Shown: piece after piece, positions 12,278 through 23,888 of the stretch
How positions within the stretch are numbered: position 1 is the stretch's first letter
Layout: every line of letters starts with the position of its first letter
From: Hypericum androsaemum
Lineage: Eukaryota; Streptophyta; Magnoliopsida; Malpighiales; Hypericaceae
Length of the DNA stretch: 64,000 nt
Direction of reading: 5' to 3'
Assembly (NCBI GenBank): GCA_963995505.1
Contig: OZ023198.1
Span: 8,394,558 to 8,458,557, forward strand
Notes under the pieces: generated by a model
What the model saw: the letters and a program-made list of their open reading frames with translations, nothing else
The model's database searches: none
Told to the model about the DNA's origin: nothing
Translations under genes and position numbers: made by a program

Positions 12278-13119
12278 ATACGTGCGAAGCAGAGCATATA
12301 TTCTGTATTGATTCTAACTTCACCTGCTCTGACATGTATGCAACTACGTAATGTTCGTTGTGTATTTTACTCTGCGGCTTGCAGTCGCAACCTCATCTAG
12401 CTCGTAGCATAGAGCCCGAGTCTAGATCTCGACTAGAAAGCTAGCGAGATCGGACAAAATGATGGCTTGATGCAGGGCCCTGGGGGAGGGAGGAGGGGAA
12501 AACAGAGGGCGTCACCCTTTTAGGTGGCTCAGACCATCAATCCGCTTGTTAGTTTTGGTTTAGTATGTCATCGATATTTTTGAATGTTATGTGTGTTTTC
12601 TTTGTGTGGATTTTAGTTAATTATCTCATATTTTGATTGGAAGTTAGGAGATCTTGATGGAACATCTCAGAGCCTAATAGATGATGAAATTCATGGAAGG
12701 CAGAGCAACACGGCTGCATTGGACAAAATCTGGGAGGATAGAAGAGACGAACGAGTCTCTGGTGAAAAACTCATAAATCATACCATCCGGAGTTGTTTTG
12801 TCCATAACGTTTCACTCGGACATCGCTTAGGGACTTTCTTGGTGTAGTCGGAAAGCTAAGATTTGCTTCCTCGTCGTCTTTTCGGAGTCTTTTTTTTTTC
12901 CGTATACCATTAAACATAGATCTGCTTCCATCGTCTTCTTTAGAGGAGCTTGCATTAGAGCCACATTCATCCCATTTTGCTTCATGGCCTTTGATTTTTT
13001 CCTTCTTTTCCGCATGTCTTCTTCGATCGAGGATTTTCTTCCTTGACATTTCCAATTGTATTGCACTTATACCATCCTATAGAGCCCAGATTGGGTCCGG
13101 ATTGCTGCCCAGCAACAAA
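12278..13119. other. Intergenic stretch without recognised features
   Basis: Mixed-composition DNA. The open frames here are short and match no family I know. Confidence 0.5.
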
Positions 13120-13127
13120 GTTCACAC

Positions 13128-13943
13128 CAATGTTTTAAAAACCGAATCAGAGAGTGACCCGAATTTTTCAAAATTTCCAATCCGGCCGGTCTGACCGGTC
13201 GACTCACCAATCTGACCGGATGTATTTATTTAAATTAATAATAAGTTATTAATATATTATCATTTAATTCCATAAACTTCCCAGTTCCCAACAAGAAGTG
13301 GACTCACTTTTTATTTCCTTATCAATAAAAAAACCCTCCATCTCTCTCCTCTTTTTTACTCCCCATTTTCTTTTTCAAGTCTCTCTCTCCCCTCCCCTAA
13401 AAAAAAGGTCTCTCTCTCCCCCTCTTTCCATCTCCAATCTCCATCGTGCCTGACCTCCATTTATTGCTCCATCTAACTAACCAAAACTTTAATCTTCTCT
13501 CTCTCTAAACAAGAACATTACAAAAATCAACCCAAAAAAACTATAATCTTCTTTCTCTGTAACCAAGAACATTACATAAATCAACCCAAAAAACTTTAAT
13601 CTTTGTTTTTCTTAACCCTTCCATGCGCCCATTTTACCCAGATTTCTCCTTCTTCCTTTCTATTTTATTATATTAATTTGCTCTTTCTCAAGTGAAATTA
13701 TTCCCTTTCCCTTTTTTACTTTTAATTTTGATGGGTAGAAGTAGATTAGGTCGCTTCTTACATTTCATTTTTTTATGTTCTGGGTGAACCGGTTCACCCG
13801 GAAGCATCCAACCGGGCAGTCCGACCGAATATTTTGTGGTTGAACCTCTCCCCGAGTTTCTGGTGAAAAATGAGCCGAAAATGTTAGTGGGTAGCAGTTC
13901 GACCGATCCAACCATCGGTCGAACTGTGGGTTTTAAAATATTG
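13128..13943. mobile_element. hAT-type non-autonomous element
   Basis: The ends are CAATGTTTTAAAAACCG at the left and the inverse of CAATATTTTAAAACCC at the right. They are flanked by 8-bp duplications GTTCACAC (13120-13127) and GTCCACAC (13944-13951), 7 of 8 matching, the hAT signature. Subterminal parts are rich in GACCGGT/CCGACC-type motifs. There is no transposase; pyrimidine-rich filler occupies 13320-13520. Confidence 0.75.
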
Positions 13944-14272
13944 GTCCACACTACACGAAATGACACGCGCGTTATATTTACAAACTTATAATATTATAGA
14001 TTAAGCATTTTGGGAACATACATTTCATTAATATCTGCAAGATATTTTTTTTTTTTAATGATTGTCCTTATTCAATAGTAAAATATTTTCTAAAATTATG
14101 AGATTTTTTTATTTTTATTATTTAGTATCTTTATCCAATAAGAAAATATCTCCTCAAATTATGAGACTTCTCTATAATCCAAGATATCAATAATTTTAAT
14201 TAAATAATTATGGTACGAGTGTCATGTACTACTAGAGACTGAATTGAGTGCTACCTTTAATAAAAGGACAAC

Positions 14273-15280
14273 TAGGGCTATGCATTCGGTATATATCGAA
14301 CTAAAATATCGAATACCGAATATACCGAATACCAACTTATGAAAAAAACTCATACCATTCCCAAACCGAAAATATTTTGGTATCTACCGAATACCGAATT
14401 AAATTTTGGTATTATATAAAAAATACCAAAATTTTTACAAACAAATGTATTATGCATTACACATTGTTCGAGGGAGTTTCACACTTTCACTAGCATACAT
14501 AACCACTATGAGAGTCTAAAAATAACACAAATGGTAACATCACCAAGAGACAGACTGTCCTCTTCCCAATGTTGATCCATCTCAAGCAATATGAAGAGAA
14601 CACGAACAACATTCGGTGATTAAAACAAAACTCGAACCAAACTAACCACCAATAAAGACAACATGGGTCGAGTCACAAGGAAACCCGTATTTAAAATCTG
14701 TCCTCTGAAACTAAATCGTAACTAAACAAATCTGTCATCTGAAATAAATTGAAATTAGAAACCCTAAACAAAGATGACATCCTAGCAAAAAATCTCCAAA
14801 TTAGAAATTCTAATTTATTTTTAGTATCTAAAATCCTAATTTACAATGCTAGGAGAGAGGAGGTGGTGGTCGGTTGGTCGCCGAGGCTTGGTCGCAGACC
14901 TCGCTCGCCGTGAGGTGCGTCGGTGTCAAGAGAGACTGAGGAGAGGGGAGGGAGGTATGTCAGCAGTGGGGGTCTTTTTTCCTTTAAGTTAAGAGATGAG
15001 ACTTGAGAGAGAAAGAGAACATAAACGACGAATGCGTCTGTGTCGAGTGAGGTAAGAGGTAGGTTTTTTTTCCTATTTTCTAGTTGGTCAAATTATACTT
15101 TAGTATTTTTAGTATTTTGGTATAATACTAGTATATACCGAAATTATATCGAATACCAAAATTTACTAAAATTTTCCAAAAGTCTATCCCGGATTAAATC
15201 TCGTAAACTGAAATACCGACTCCAAAATACCAAGTACTAAAAAAATACCAAAAATTTTGAATATCAAATGCTCACCCCTA
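14273..15280. mobile_element. hAT-type non-autonomous element with TAGGGGTGAG-class ends
   Basis: The left end reads TAGGGCTATGCATTCGGTAT and the right end inverts to TAGGGGTGAGCATTTGATAT. 8-bp duplications AGGACAAC (14265-14272) and AGGACAGC (15281-15288) match at 7 of 8. Subterminal regions carry many TACCGAATACC / GGTATTTCGG motifs. A GC-rich patch at 14850-14960 may be acquired sequence. Its ends resemble those of the element at 18949-19707. Confidence 0.75.
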
Positions 15281-15439
15281 AGGACAGCATCACAAGTTAA
15301 ATCTTAGCTATTCATTTCTCCTAAAAAAATGCGCGCGACAATCTAACGCATATGGTACCAGGACATTTTGGGCAAGATTCTCTTTCCCCTTCTCCTTCAT
15401 TTTCCGCTCTATTGCATTTGGGTGAGATTTCTAAAAATA

Positions 15440-15690
15440 ATAATTTCATTTCTTCTCATCCTCTATCTTTCTTCTCATCCTCTTCCTTTTATTTTTTGTC
15501 CTCTTCCTTTTTCCTCGGCTTTCTTCTTCTCCTCTTCTTTTTTTGTCCTCTTCTTCCTTTCCACCTCTTCCTCTACTTTCTTCTCACATTCTTCCTTTTT
15601 TTCCTCTTCTTCCTTTTCACCTCTTCCTCTACTTTCTTCTCACACTATTCCTTCTCCTCATCTTCCCTTTTTTCCTCTTGCAAGTGGCAG
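15440..15690. repeat. Pyrimidine-rich low-complexity tract
   Basis: An almost pure C/T stretch (TTCTTCTCATCCTC-like). It gives several overlapping open frames of Leu/Phe/Ser only, none credible as genes. Confidence 0.85.
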
Positions 15691-15714
15691 CATTTTATAT
15701 AGTTATGTCATCAT

Positions 15715-16095
15715 TTTTAAAAGGGCGAAAAATAATGACACTTCAGGAAAAATAATGACACATCAAGCAAAAATAACGGCACATTAGGTAAAAATAACGG
15801 CACATCAGTTTTTAAAGGCAAAAGAAATTGCTCATCAATTTTCAAAGGTAAAAAATAACATCAGTTCTAAAAGGCAAAAATGACACATCATTTTTCAAGG
15901 AAAAAAATAATGCCACATCAATTATTAAACAGTGCGCCATCATTTTTCAATGGCACATCAATTTTCAAAGGTAAAAAATAACAGCACATCAATTTTCAAA
16001 GGCTAAAAATACGACACATCAAGCAAAAACACTGCTAAATCTGTTTTTCAAAGGCGTATCATCCTTCTTTACGACACATCAAATTTTATCTGATG
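15715..16095. repeat. Degenerate short tandem repeats (about 35-45 bp)
   Basis: Roughly ten imperfect copies of a unit like GGCACATCAATTTTCAAAGG plus AAAAATAAC. They end at a small inverted pair around CGACACATCAAATTTTATCTG. Such arrays occur in subterminal regions of CACTA elements, but I see no CACTA termini, so the parent is unassigned. Confidence 0.6.
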
Positions 16096-16927
16096 TGTCG
16101 TTGTTATGTGTGTGTCATTGGAAAATATAATCGTAATTAATGAGTATCAAATTTTTACTTAGCAGACCCAGGCAGCCTTTCTTGACTGCCCTGTCATCTG
16201 GTAGAGACCACGTCAAATTTTTGTGTCCAATTAGCATGCCAAGTTGCAACATAAAAAATACTAGGATGATGACATGGCAAGACATAAATTATCAAAGTAA
16301 TTCAAATTTTCTTATAATTTTTAGATACCCTAATTTTTTTCTCCCTCGCCAAACTCCTCTTTTCTCTCTCTTTCTCTCTCAAAATCAACTCAATAATCCA
16401 TCTAATTGAGACTCCTTCTTATATGTCAACCCATCCACAATCAAGTCCAAGAACCCACTAATCCAAAAGAGAAATTAACAAAATTATAAATGGAGACAAT
16501 TTTGGTGACTCGTCTTCCTCCTCTTTCTCGAATACGATCTCTTTCAAGTAGAAAGAAAAGCCTGGAGCCCCAAAATCCACGATTTGTGGTGGGTTCGAAG
16601 GAGAAGTACGTACGGGGTATGAGGCTCGCAGGAGTTTCTGTCTCCCCGCAAGTCCTCTCTCCTAATGGGTCGGCGAACAAGGATGCCCAAATGCCTTAGA
16701 CGGCAGAACAAGATGAACATCGACAATGGCTGGGGGCAATGGCAAGTTGGACGCGTTACGGTATAAGGAGTGTACTAATTCAAGGAGATTTAAGATTCAA
16801 ACTCTACCAATTGTAATTAAGGTGTAAAATTTTACCTTAAAAAAATGTCTGACGACTCAAGGCACCACGCCCTCTCTCCTCCTCCTTGCAGACGATGCTC
16901 GGGATCGCCTCAGAACTCATAAGCGGT

Positions 16928-16947
16928 GGGGGGGGGGGGGGGGGGGG
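16928..16947. repeat. Poly-G tract (20 G), with a second at 17047-17069
   Basis: Twenty G in a row, then about 120 bp later G14-A-G8. The surrounding 16860-17140 is GC-rich and unassigned. Run lengths are unreliable in sequencing. Confidence 0.9.
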
Positions 16948-17338
16948 CGAGTCGTGGAGAATAGGTGGCTTTTCCACGGCGGCGGACTACCACCCTCCTT
17001 CTCCACTAGGAATTAACAGCTATAGGCCCGATGAGCTTTCTAATGAGGGGGGGGGGGGGGAGGGGGGGGACATTCACATATTTGACCCTTTTCAGGCTGC
17101 CTTGGAAAAGACGCGGAAAAATTATTATAATCGACTAATCAAGTGAAATTAAATAATATAGGATTGTTTTGATAATTTACCGGATTGATACTTCATCATC
17201 GAGTTATCGAAATCAATTGCAACTGGCTCTCCAAGTAAACCACGAAAAGATGTTATTTAAAAAAATTTACACTCATTTTATGCATTTTAAACCATAGAGT
17301 ACTAAAATTAAAATTAGTCATACTACAAGGTATGAAAG

Positions 17339-17560
17339 GGATAAAATGTCTGAATGGTATTACTATTAATCAAATATTGTGAAAAAAGTATTCAAATTTT
17401 AGGTATTGTGGATTCGGTGTCCACATGGGACAGACGCTTTTTTTTGATCGGATCTTGGACCAAGATCTGACTTTTTTAGTCTGATTGACCAAGATCAGTC
17501 TTTTTAAGTCGAATTCAACATCTGGCTAAAAAAGACGGATCTTGGTCAAGCCGACATAAA
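17339..17560. repeat. Left terminal inverted repeat of the MULE
   Basis: Pairs with 28187-28407; by eye the first 110 bp match at well over 80%, including TATTGTGGATTCGGTGTC. From 17450 it carries several short copies of GACCAAGATC in both orientations (for example 17453, 17487, 17537, 17567), which may be transposase-binding sites. Confidence 0.85.
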
Positions 17561-17865
17561 AAGCCAGATCTTGGTCGATAAGGACTATAAAGACCAGAAT
17601 CTGACTTTTTTTAGCCACACAACCAAATCCCCTTTCGCCCTCCATCGCCTTCATTGCCTCGTTCGCTCACTCGCCATCGCCTTACCTCCACTCGTTTTCT
17701 CGCTCGCCTCGCCTCCATCGCCTCCGCCAGTCGCCTCGATCGCTTGCCATCGCATCGCCTCCATTCGTTCGCTCGCTCGCCTCTGTTCTGTCGCCTCTAA
17801 TCACTCGCCGGTCGCCACTCGCCACTCGCCCCTCACTGGTCGTCGCCGGTTAATTAGGTAAATTT

Positions 17866-18205
17866 GTTAATTAGTTAATTGGTTAATTATTGATGTTAGT
17901 TTATTGGTTCATTATTGATGTTGGTTAATTATCTTGGTTAATTGGTTAATTGTTGATGTTAGTTAATTGATTAATTGTTGATGTTGGTTAATTGATTAAT
18001 TTTAACTAAATCAAGGTTCGACCAGTCTGACCAAAGTACTGTTCGACAGGTTCAACCAAAGTGTGGTCTGATTGATCCGACCAAATTATGGTCAGACCAG
18101 TTCGACTGATTTATGGTTCGACCAAAATATGGTTCAACTAGTTTGACCGAATTGAGGTCCGCCCAGTCCGTCTGCCGGTCTGTCCGTTATTTAAAAACCT
18201 TGGTT
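17866..18205 (+). repeat. TTAATTGGTTAATTG tandem repeats and hAT-like GACCAGTCTGACC segment
   Basis: 17866-18005 is an imperfect array of TTAATTGTTGATGTTGG-like units. 18012-18203 is rich in GTCTGACC/GGTTCGACC motifs and is bounded by CAAGG and CCTTG, resembling hAT ends, but no 8-bp duplication is visible. It lies upstream of the PMD coding remnant, probably in its leader or first intron. Confidence 0.55.
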
Positions 18206-18948
18206 GTTGATATTGATAATTAATTAAGGACGAATTATTAAAAAATGTAACTCGACAAAGCCGTAAATGTTATATTAATTGATAACGATATTTGAATTAA
18301 ATTTTTTATTATTGTGCTAGTTGTTAAATGCTTAATATTGTTGGATTTGATAATTTTGTTAATATGTAGGCAAGTGCAATTGTATATTTATTGTGTTGTT
18401 TAGATATGAATGCACAACCATATGGGCATCTTCTAGGGGATGGAGGACCCTTAGATTCGACGGTATTAGTGCACCAGAATATGCATCGTTCACAGGAGTG
18501 TGGAACTGTGAGGTTTGTGAAGGGATTAACGATAGTCTTGACAATTTGTTGAAGATCCACCGACGGAGATGGAAGGTGTCTCTTGTGCAGAACGAGGCCT
18601 TTATAGCCTATAGGAGGCAGGTTTCTGGGATGTGTGGTGTATTGGCTGGGTCGTTATCGAAACGACATTTGTTATAGCCTTGGTGGAGCGATGGCGGCCT
18701 GAGACACACACGTTCCATATGCCAGTGGGTGAGATGACTGTTACTCTCTAGGACGTTATTGTTTTGTTCGGGCTTCCTATTGATGGACACCCAGTAATAG
18801 GGTGGCATGATTTGTGCGTACACCTGTTTGGCATTAACCTGGTGGATACCCCAAAAATGGTGTGGACAAACCAAATTGTCCTTAAATAGTTCGAGGACCA
18901 TTTTGATCCTGCTACTATCCCGATTGATGCTGTGTGAGGTCGTGAAAT

Positions 18949-19707
18949 TAGGGGTGAGTACGGTTCGGTATCGCGGTATTTTACTGAATTTTAATACCGA
19001 ACCGATTTGGACGGTATCAGCTATTTGCAACCGGCGGTTTCGCGGTTGAACTCGAAACCGTAGATTCGTGGTATGACGGTTTCGGTACGGTTTCGCGGTT
19101 TCGCGGTTTGAAACCGCAGCAAGCCCTTTTTTGTTTTCAGGTGAGAAAAGCCCATTTTCGAGGGAAGAACCGTCGTCGATGGAGGTGGCCCGGCGTTGTC
19201 GAGGGAGGTCGGGCTCGGGCCTTTCGCCGTCGAGGAAGAAATAGGTATAAATTGGATAAATTGGTGACGGACACGGTGGAGATGAAGAGCGGTGACTGGT
19301 GATGGCCGTCGATGTCTCCTTAAGTGCCAAGGAAGAAATTGGAGATGAAGAGCGGTGACTGGAGATGAAGAGCGGTGGGGCTCGAGCCGTGAGGAAATTG
19401 GATAGGTTTTATGTTTCAGTTAGAAGCCAAGGAGGAAGACATAAGCTAGGTTTTAAGTAACCCGGGTATAAAACGACATCGTTTTGGGCTTAAGTAACCC
19501 AGGTATAAAACGACGTCGTTTTATATACTCTCGGTATCGCGGTATCGCGGTTCGGTATGAACCCCAAACCGAAACCGTACCGTTAAGAGCGGTTCGGTAT
19601 GAAACCGTACCGCGAAACCGTTTTGGAGAGCGGTTTGGTTTTTTTTCGGTATACGGTTTTACGGTTTTACGGTTTGTCGGTATTTTGCAGTTTTTTGCTC
19701 ACCCCTA
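18949..19707. mobile_element. hAT-type element nested in the PMD pseudogene
   Basis: The ends TAGGGGTGAGTACGGTTCGG and the inverse of TAGGGGTGAGCAAAAAACTG are flanked by a perfect 8-bp duplication, CGTGAAAT (18941-18948 and 19708-19715). Subterminal DNA is packed with CGGTATCGCGGTTTCG-like motifs. A non-repetitive GC-rich core at 19130-19400 encodes nothing recognised. It is the same class of ends as the 14273-15280 element. Confidence 0.88.
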
Positions 19708-20730
19708 CGTGAAATGATATGTTTGAGCAAACATATTGTGACTTATTTGATGCATACATTTTCTCGTGTCTAGTGATGCGAGTGTCAACACATACTTGTT
19801 GATACTTCTCGAGAATATAGAGGCAATTGGTACTTGTAGCTGGGGTAGTGCATGTTTGTCACACATGTACATCCATTTATGTAAAGCCACCAGCACGATA
19901 AAAAAACTTATTACTGGGGCTATGAAGATTGGTATGTATGTGGGCTTGGGAACAGATCGTCCCAAATCGTCCGGTTTTGTTAAATCCAGCAGTGGAACAA
20001 CCTGGTCAAGCACTGGCCATCTGGTACAAACTACTACTTAATACGCTTTAATTGTGAATAACATTCTAGACTTGACATAGTATATCTGTGTTTTACAGGT
20101 GGAGTGGTAAAATAAATAGAGATGCCTGCAAAAAAATAACAATTGTATCTGTTTACAAACGCAGGTTGGACGAGCTCAGAGACTCAGATGTAAGTAATTT
20201 ATAAATTAAATTTTCATGAATAGTTTTGACTTAAATCGTATTGGGCTACATATATTATTGTATTAGTTAAATCTTGTTGATTATATCACCATCACCATTT
20301 GGTAAAGTTAATTTTGGTTAACTAGTGAATTTTTTAATTTTTGCCAACTCTGATTCTATGAGTGTGTGTATTTATTGCAGTTTGTATAGATGTCGTACAA
20401 CGACGATATTCTTGGTGATCTCCCGGCAATATGACATCATAATTGTGGCTTGTGGTTGGCACGATTCCCTTTGATATACTTTTTTAATGTGGAGTGGCAT
20501 TATCCTGATCAGGTGTTACGACAGTTCAGATTACTGCAGGGTATTCCGGCTAGATCTGAGATCGATGAGGCGACACATAGTGCAGTGGATGGTCGGGGTC
20601 AGGCTGGCCAAAATTGGGATGCTATTTACGAAGGCCATGTGAAGATATGGGTAGAATTTCAGATGAGATATGTGTATCAAGGAGTACATGCATCGCCATA
20701 TATCCATTATCCTAATGGATATATAGATTG

Positions 20731-20871
20731 GTACATATATGTACATGTATGTACATGTGTATGTATATATATATATATATGTATGTATATAGATATGCAT
20801 GTATGTATGTATATATATGTATATATATGCATGTATGTATGTATGTATGTATATATATGTATGCATGTATG

Positions 20872-20919
<48 letters not shown>

Positions 20920-20992
20920 TGTATGTATGTATGTATATATATATATGTATGCATGTATGTATGTATATATGTGTATGTATGTATGTATGTAC
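20731..20992. repeat. Compound (TA)n/(TATG)n microsatellite
   Basis: About 260 bp of alternating AT and GTAT/GCATGTAT units inside the PMD pseudogene, probably in an intron between the 20.45-20.7 kb and 21.06-kb exons. It produces spurious Tyr/Ile/Cys/Met open frames on both strands. Confidence 0.95.
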
Positions 20993-22704
20993 ACAAACAC
21001 ACATAATGTTATTATTAATGATGTTCTACAATGCTAATGATAATATGATTTTGTTTGTAGGCAGATGTTGTTGAATATATACGCCTCAGGTATTCAGAAA
21101 TTTTTGATATTTAGAATTTTTTTGAGGCTGCACTTGGGTTTACCGGTGAGCAGAGACGGTAGCTTGGTCTCTAGGATAGCCAGCAACCTGTTACATAGGC
21201 GGAGCACATGGCATATGAAATTTTGCAATCAGAGAGGATACCGTCGTCAGACGTAAGACAACCCTTTTTAGCAAGCAAAAATCAATACATCGGGCTAAGC
21301 CCGTACAGGGTTATTAGGTGAAGCCCATTGTCTGGAAAGATTATCAGTCGAGGTCGCAGATTCTAGCACACACACCGACGTCTCTCGGCATGGATACCTC
21401 AACTTCTCATCCGTTCCCTCAGCATACAGATTTTGGCATCCCTGGCTTTGCTTCCCAGCCTTTGCAGCTGTTTATTCCCCCTAGGCAGAGGTATTGGTTT
21501 TTGTTATGTTGTGCTGTTAATTTTGAAGCTAATTACTAAATTTTTAATTAATTTTATTACATTATTGTGTTAAATTGTATAATTTTGTGAAATTTTATTA
21601 TTTTGTTAATAGGATTGGTCTCTTTGAAGACGGTACAGGGGCATATACATCTCCTCATCAGATGTCTTATGGATTGGCCCCTTCCGGGTCCCAACAGCGC
21701 TACCACCAGTCGAGTTTCGACTTATCCAGCCATCAGTCGGGTTTTGGCATCCCTCCCTCCGCTACTCATCTGTTATTCCAGCAGACTGCTTTTGGCAACC
21801 TCGGCAATGGTTCCCAGTCGTTCAACATGCAGTCGAATTTTGGTTTGGCTCGATTTGGGACCTAGGCGTCCCAACTATATACCCCGCCTACTCAGAGGTT
21901 CGGTCTCTTTCTTTTTTTGTGTTAATTATGAAATTAATTTCTAAATTTAAATTAATTGTACGATATTATTGTGTTAATAACATAATATTGTTGCTTTTGA
22001 TTATTTTGTTAATAGGACATTGCCACGTGCTCCTTCTATTCATGCAAGTGATGACTCTTCATTTGACGATCCGACCGATGAGGAACAATAAGAAATATCT
22101 CTGTTTTGGCATCAGCCTAATTGGGGGGCTAAAGAGGTTTTTATGCGATGTTTTACTGGAGGACACGTTCATGTGCCTAGGAATGGGAAGGAAAAGGCTC
22201 ATCAGGAGAACCTTCAAAATGAGAAGCCTCAGAGGAAGAAAAAGTAGTTTCTTCTTCTGATTCTTGTGTACTGGACATTATATATGTTTTTATGACCGTC
22301 TTCACTTCAAGTTATTATTGATGATTTGTGTTTCAGTTTTTTGGTTTGCAAACTTTATACCTATTCTGTATGACGAATCTTTCTAGATAGTTGTCTCGCC
22401 CAAATAGTAAACTCGTGAATAATAAGGACAAACGATATGACAAAACTAAAAAGTGCAACACAATATTTCTTGAACAATTTCAATCTGAAGTTAATCAGAA
22501 ACCCCTGTAAGGACATATTTGCTTTATTGTCTTGAACACTCTTTTCACATTCTGCTGATCAACACTAAAATGTATTTTGTTCCATTGATACGAAACATAA
22601 ATCTGTTAAGAAAATTATAAAGTAAGTCAGTAGTTATACTAAAATAATTTACTAGCATGGAGTAATGATAATACATGCTTACATCTTATACTAGCAATAC
22701 ACAT

Positions 22705-23047
22705 CCAGTATAGATGGTAAGTTCAGTGTTCTGTAAATTACCCGTGATTTCACCAGTAGGATCCTTCAGAAATTTAAACATATCAAGTCTCTCATGATGA
22801 TAAAAAAAATAACTAAGAAATAATCAATACTATTCAAATAATACCTGAAAAATTGCTTGGAAACTATCGACGTGTACGTGTTCATTCTTTGAGCTAGAAA
22901 GTGCCTTTAAATTGACACCACGCCCCTCAGGATATGGTGCTGGACTAGTTTGTTCTTGGGAATCTTCATCAGAATCCCAATTTTCAGCAAGCCAACGCTC
23001 AAGATTTTTGTCGTCCTGCTAGATGTGCTCTTTGCCACTCCTTCTCA
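22705..23047 (-). pseudogene. Unrecognised two-exon fragment in the MULE
   Basis: On the minus strand an ATG at about 23047 opens MRRSGKEHI, then a stop, then NLERWLAENWDSDEDSQEQ. This runs to QAIFQ and a GT donor at about 22846. A second piece, FLKDPTGEITGNLQNTE, precedes a stop near 22700. The acidic, exon-like composition suggests former coding DNA. I know no family match and the exon joining is a guess. Confidence 0.35.
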
Positions 23048-23172
23048 TTGTAGTACACCTGAAAAAATTACGAACGGAATATGGTTGTGTATTAGAATTT
23101 TAGGATAAGATTATCCAAATAAAATCAAAAAAGTTAATTCCTATCTTGTTTTCACAATATACAAGAAAATTA

Positions 23173-23403
23173 CAGTACACCCGTGACTAATACAGCCACA
23201 ACTGACATGACAGTACAATGACCAACGCCCGTGAGTGGTCTCGTCTGAACAGTACACCCGTGACTAATACAGCCACAACTGACATGACAACACAATGACC
23301 AACGCCCATGAGTGGTCTCGCCTGAACACTACACCCGTGACATGACAACACAATGACCAACCACAACTGACGTGACAGTATAATGACCAACGCGGCGACA
23401 GCG
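23173..23403. repeat. Three 77-bp tandem repeats
   Basis: Units start near 23173, 23250 and 23327 with ACACCCGTGAC and contain CACAACTGACATGAC and GACCAACGCCCGTGAG. The third is rearranged. The array lies inside the MULE just upstream of the 23478 ORF and may be part of its promoter region. Confidence 0.85.
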
Positions 23404-23477
23404 ACATGCGTTATGGTTTTAAATAAGAAGTTGTATGTCGAGTTATTATCTGCAATCCAAAGAGAGCAAAATTTCAT

Positions 23478-23888
23478 ATGAACCACGGGGACGAAGAGAG
23501 GTGGATACTTCCAGATTTCAATGATGATTATAGGCGTGAACGTCGTAGAGATAGGAGAGAGTATTATGTTGGCTTGCGATGGAAGTGAGTATTTCGAGCA
23601 GCCGAGTTTGAAGTGCTAGTTGCAAGGCTATGAATGCTGGACGCGCCTGCTTTGAAAAGGAGGTCGTTGGATGTGGAACAAAGCAATATAGAATCGTTTG
23701 AATTAGCACTCATAATGATCCGTCAAGAGAATAACCGGATGATGCTGTGACAAAATCGATATCTTATGTTAGATTTGGCAAGGAAGCAAGTGGCAACTTT
23801 AGGTAGGGAGCTATCAGATATGCATAAGGAGAAAGTTTTTAATAATCAGGCATACATGTATGACGAGTACATGTCTGATGAGAACTAG
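23478..23888 (+). pseudogene. Unrecognised MULE ORF interrupted by three TGA codons
   Basis: A single frame of 136 codons begins MNHGDEERWILPDFNDDYRR, followed by an Arg-rich stretch and, in its second half, a heptad-like helical region (LDLARKQVATLGRELSDMHK). It is broken only by TGA at 23586, 23631 and 23748. Each is explicable as CGA (Arg) changed to TGA, so the ancestor was probably a basic, coiled-coil protein of about 136 aa. It matches no family I recognise. Its stop overlaps the end of the opposing ORF. Confidence 0.5.

Larger units (their letters stand above)
18391..22258 (+). pseudogene. Plant mobile domain (PMD) protein gene, decayed, carried by the MULE
   Basis: Segments spell a MAIN/MAIL-like PMD protein in order. 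GPLDSTVLVHQNMHRSQ (from 18430) is followed by ALVERWRPETHTFHMP, GEMTVTL-stop-DV and LFGLPIDGHPVIG (18685-18805). Then come NTYLLILLENIEAIG and CSWGSACLSHMYIHLC (about 19790-19880), and LARFPLIYFFNVEWHYPDQV (20455-20515) with an acidic stretch after it. A further exon-like part lies at 21061-21256, and low-complexity, Gln/Ser/Phe-rich C-terminal pieces at 21318-22258. In-frame stops include 18749, 18887 and 18935, and a hAT element interrupts the domain. PMD proteins of hosts act in nuclear silencing and meristem maintenance, and PMDs are also known from transposons. The role of this one in the element is unknown. Confidence 0.82.

Noticed and set aside
12056..12400. 114-residue open frame as a small gene
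   Set aside because: Most of it is the antisense of a LINE 3' tail bounded by a target duplication.
15352..15787. Three overlapping Leu/Phe/Ser-rich frames
   Set aside because: They arise from a C/T-only tract; no start context, domain or codon bias.
16490..16699. 69-residue frame METILVTRLPPLSRIRSLSS
   Set aside because: It looks exon-like, but there is no family match, no splice partner and it is overlapped by an equally long antisense frame.
20450..21074. Long open frames of Tyr/Ile/Cys/Met on both strands
   Set aside because: Only the first 80 codons on + are PMD sequence; the rest is translation of a TATG/AT microsatellite.
23173..23403. Possible CRISPR-like array
   Set aside because: Units are contiguous 77-bp tandem repeats without unique spacers, in a plant transposon.
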